A stretch of DNA of 15,197 nt from JAJTFA01 sp044351265. Its GTDB lineage: Bacteria; Bacteroidota; Bacteroidia; UKL13-3. The notes beneath the pieces are model-generated. The model did no database searches, had not been told where the DNA came from, and was given only the letters and a program-made list of their open reading frames with translations. The translations under genes were made by a program, and so were the position numbers. The stretch covers positions 1-15,197 of the forward strand of contig JBILGC010000046.1 of assembly GCA_044351265.1 (NCBI GenBank), given 5' to 3'. Positions 14,062 to 15,197 of the stretch are shown here, piece after piece (positions within the stretch are counted from its first letter, which is position 1; each line of letters opens with the position of its first letter).

Positions 14062-15179
14062 ACAAACAAACTGGCTGCAATTCCATCAGCAAAAAAGCGT
14101 GCATGTTTAGCAAGCTTGTAGTTCTTTCCTGTATCTATTAAGTTTCCAACTTTTATCTGGTTTTCAAGTGGTATTTTCATTTTTTGCAGTTGTTGCCTGT
14201 AATCTGTCTCTAAAATATTTTTGTCGCAACCCCACATGGTACGCAGGCTTGTCATCATGTATTCGTTGAATCTATTTTCTGGGCTTAGAAATTCTGTTTC
14301 AAAAGCAGTATTCCCTTTTTCAAGTTTTTCAATGTAATGATGATTGTTGTTTACGTTCCAGCAACGCGTTTCTATATCGTATGAATGAGCAGAAGGTCCG
14401 ATACCTAGATAAGGCTGCTGTTTCCAGTAAGATGAATTGTGTATGGCATATTTTTTATTCCTTGCAAAATTTGATATTTCATATTGCTCATATCCTGCCT
14501 CCTCAAGTTTATCAATTAGTATATTAAATTGTAGCTGAGAAATTTCCTCATCAAGTTCATTTGTTGTTTTATTGGCTATCAGATTGCTTAGTAAGGTTTT
14601 TTCTTCTACAGTAAGGCAGTAGGCAGAAATATGGTCTACATTTAGCTGCATTGCCTTCATTATATTTTGCTCCCATTTGTAGGTAGTGGAAACAGGTATG
14701 CCATATATCAAATCAATGGTTATATTTTGAAATCCTGCATCTTGAGCGCGCTTTACTGCAGTAATGGATTGTGAAGCCTGATGTGCACGATTCATCCAAT
14801 TTAATTCTTCATCAAAAAAACTTTGAACGCCAATACTTAAACGATTTATATGGGTTGTAGCAAGCATTGAAACATAGTTGTCATGCAAATCATCAGGATT
14901 AGCCTCTATTGTTATTTCTGCATCAGGAGCGACTTTAAACCATTTATAAATGGCCTCAAATAAAAGACCCAATTCAGTTTGATCAAGTAAAGATGGCGTG
15001 CCACCTCCCAAATAAATACTGTTAATGGTCTGATTGTGCAAATAATCTTTCCTAATTTCAATTTCGCTGGTCATTGCTCTTATCATCTTATCCTTATATT
15101 TTGTATTGGTGCTAAAATGAAAATTGCAATACACGCATGCCTGTTTACAAAAAGGTATATGTATGTATAAGCCGGCCAT
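14058..15179 (-). CDS. hemW: Radical SAM heme chaperone HemW
   Basis: This 373-residue protein begins MAGLYIHIPFCKQACVYCNF. It holds the radical SAM cysteines Cys11, Cys15 and Cys18 (CxxxCxxC) for the 4Fe-4S cluster. The SAM-associated GGGTPS is at 58-63, followed by IEANPDD and NRLSIGVQSF, then IDLIYGIP. The C-terminal HemW/HemN domain shows YEISNFAR, YLGIGPSAHS and ENRFNEYMMTSLR. HemW inserts or carries heme and was long misnamed as oxygen-independent coproporphyrinogen oxidase; the short N-terminus before the cysteines and the length favour HemW over HemN. The ATG at 15179 is near the window edge; only 18 nt of AT-rich upstream sequence are visible, with no promoter I can support. The gene is convergent with engB. 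Confidence 0.93.
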   Translation of the reverse strand: MAGLYIHIPFCKQACVYCNFHFSTNTKYKDKMIRAMTSEIEIRKDYLHNQTINSIYLGGGTPSLLDQTELGLLFEAIYKWFKVAPDAEITIEANPDDLHDNYVSMLATTHINRLSIGVQSFFDEELNWMNRAHQASQSITAVKRAQDAGFQNITIDLIYGIPVSTTYKWEQNIMKAMQLNVDHISAYCLTVEEKTLLSNLIANKTTNELDEEISQLQFNILIDKLEEAGYEQYEISNFARNKKYAIHNSSYWKQQPYLGIGPSAHSYDIETRCWNVNNNHHYIEKLEKGNTAFETEFLSPENRFNEYMMTSLRTMWGCDKNILETDYRQQLQKMKIPLENQIKVGNLIDTGKNYKLAKHARFFADGIAASLFV

Positions 15180-15197
15180 GATAATATTTTGATTTAA

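Noticed and set aside
1..15197. Search for CRISPR arrays, insertion sequences, attachment sites, tRNA genes, toxin-antitoxin or defence genes
   Set aside because: No regularly spaced repeats, transposase or integrase motifs, tRNA-like ends or defence families were seen; codon and base use are even across the window.

Overview
This window is an ordinary, AT-rich stretch of a Bacteroidota chromosome. It carries housekeeping and envelope genes, with no phage, transposon, CRISPR array, tRNA or rRNA. The assignment rests on several independent signs: a protein with a type IX secretion (T9SS) sorting tail, a PorT-like barrel protein, two DUF1573 proteins, promoter candidates of the Bacteroidota kind (TTTG / TAnnTTTG) and almost no Shine-Dalgarno sequences. 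I cannot name the genus. The fused E1 dehydrogenase and gene order would fit the Chitinophagales/Sphingobacteriales side, but that is a guess.

Layout. (1) 1-700: the 5' end of an alanine dehydrogenase gene (minus) diverges from an HU gene (plus); each has a recognisable promoter. (2) 660-1619: a strong symmetric terminator separates hup from two tandem, convergent DUF1573 genes (minus). (3) 1805-6173: plus-strand run of a fused alpha/beta E1 2-oxoacid dehydrogenase, a bifunctional-nuclease (BFN)/UVR protein and a concentrative nucleoside transporter, the last two almost abutting. (4) 12819 down to 6248: a tight minus-strand run of ubiE/menG, porT-like, tgt, LptF/LptG-family permease, EamA transporter, T9SS-sorted secreted protein and a doubtful small lipoprotein, with overlaps or gaps of at most about 26 nt. 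(5) 12880-14061: an unrecognised lipoprotein gene 3 nt ahead of engB. (6) 15179-14058: hemW on the minus strand, its stop codon interlocked with that of engB.

The long minus-strand run mixes menaquinone synthesis, tRNA modification, LPS transport and protein secretion; it looks like a housekeeping operon with envelope themes rather than one pathway. It does contain both a likely T9SS component (PorT) and a T9SS cargo protein.

I found no convincing new multi-gene system. The points most worth a second look are at protein level: a reciprocal Asp/Asn exchange in the thiamine-diphosphate/Mg site of the E1 enzyme, loss of all four zinc ligands in Tgt, Gln at +1 of all four predicted signal peptidase I substrates, and two lipoprotein genes of unknown function.
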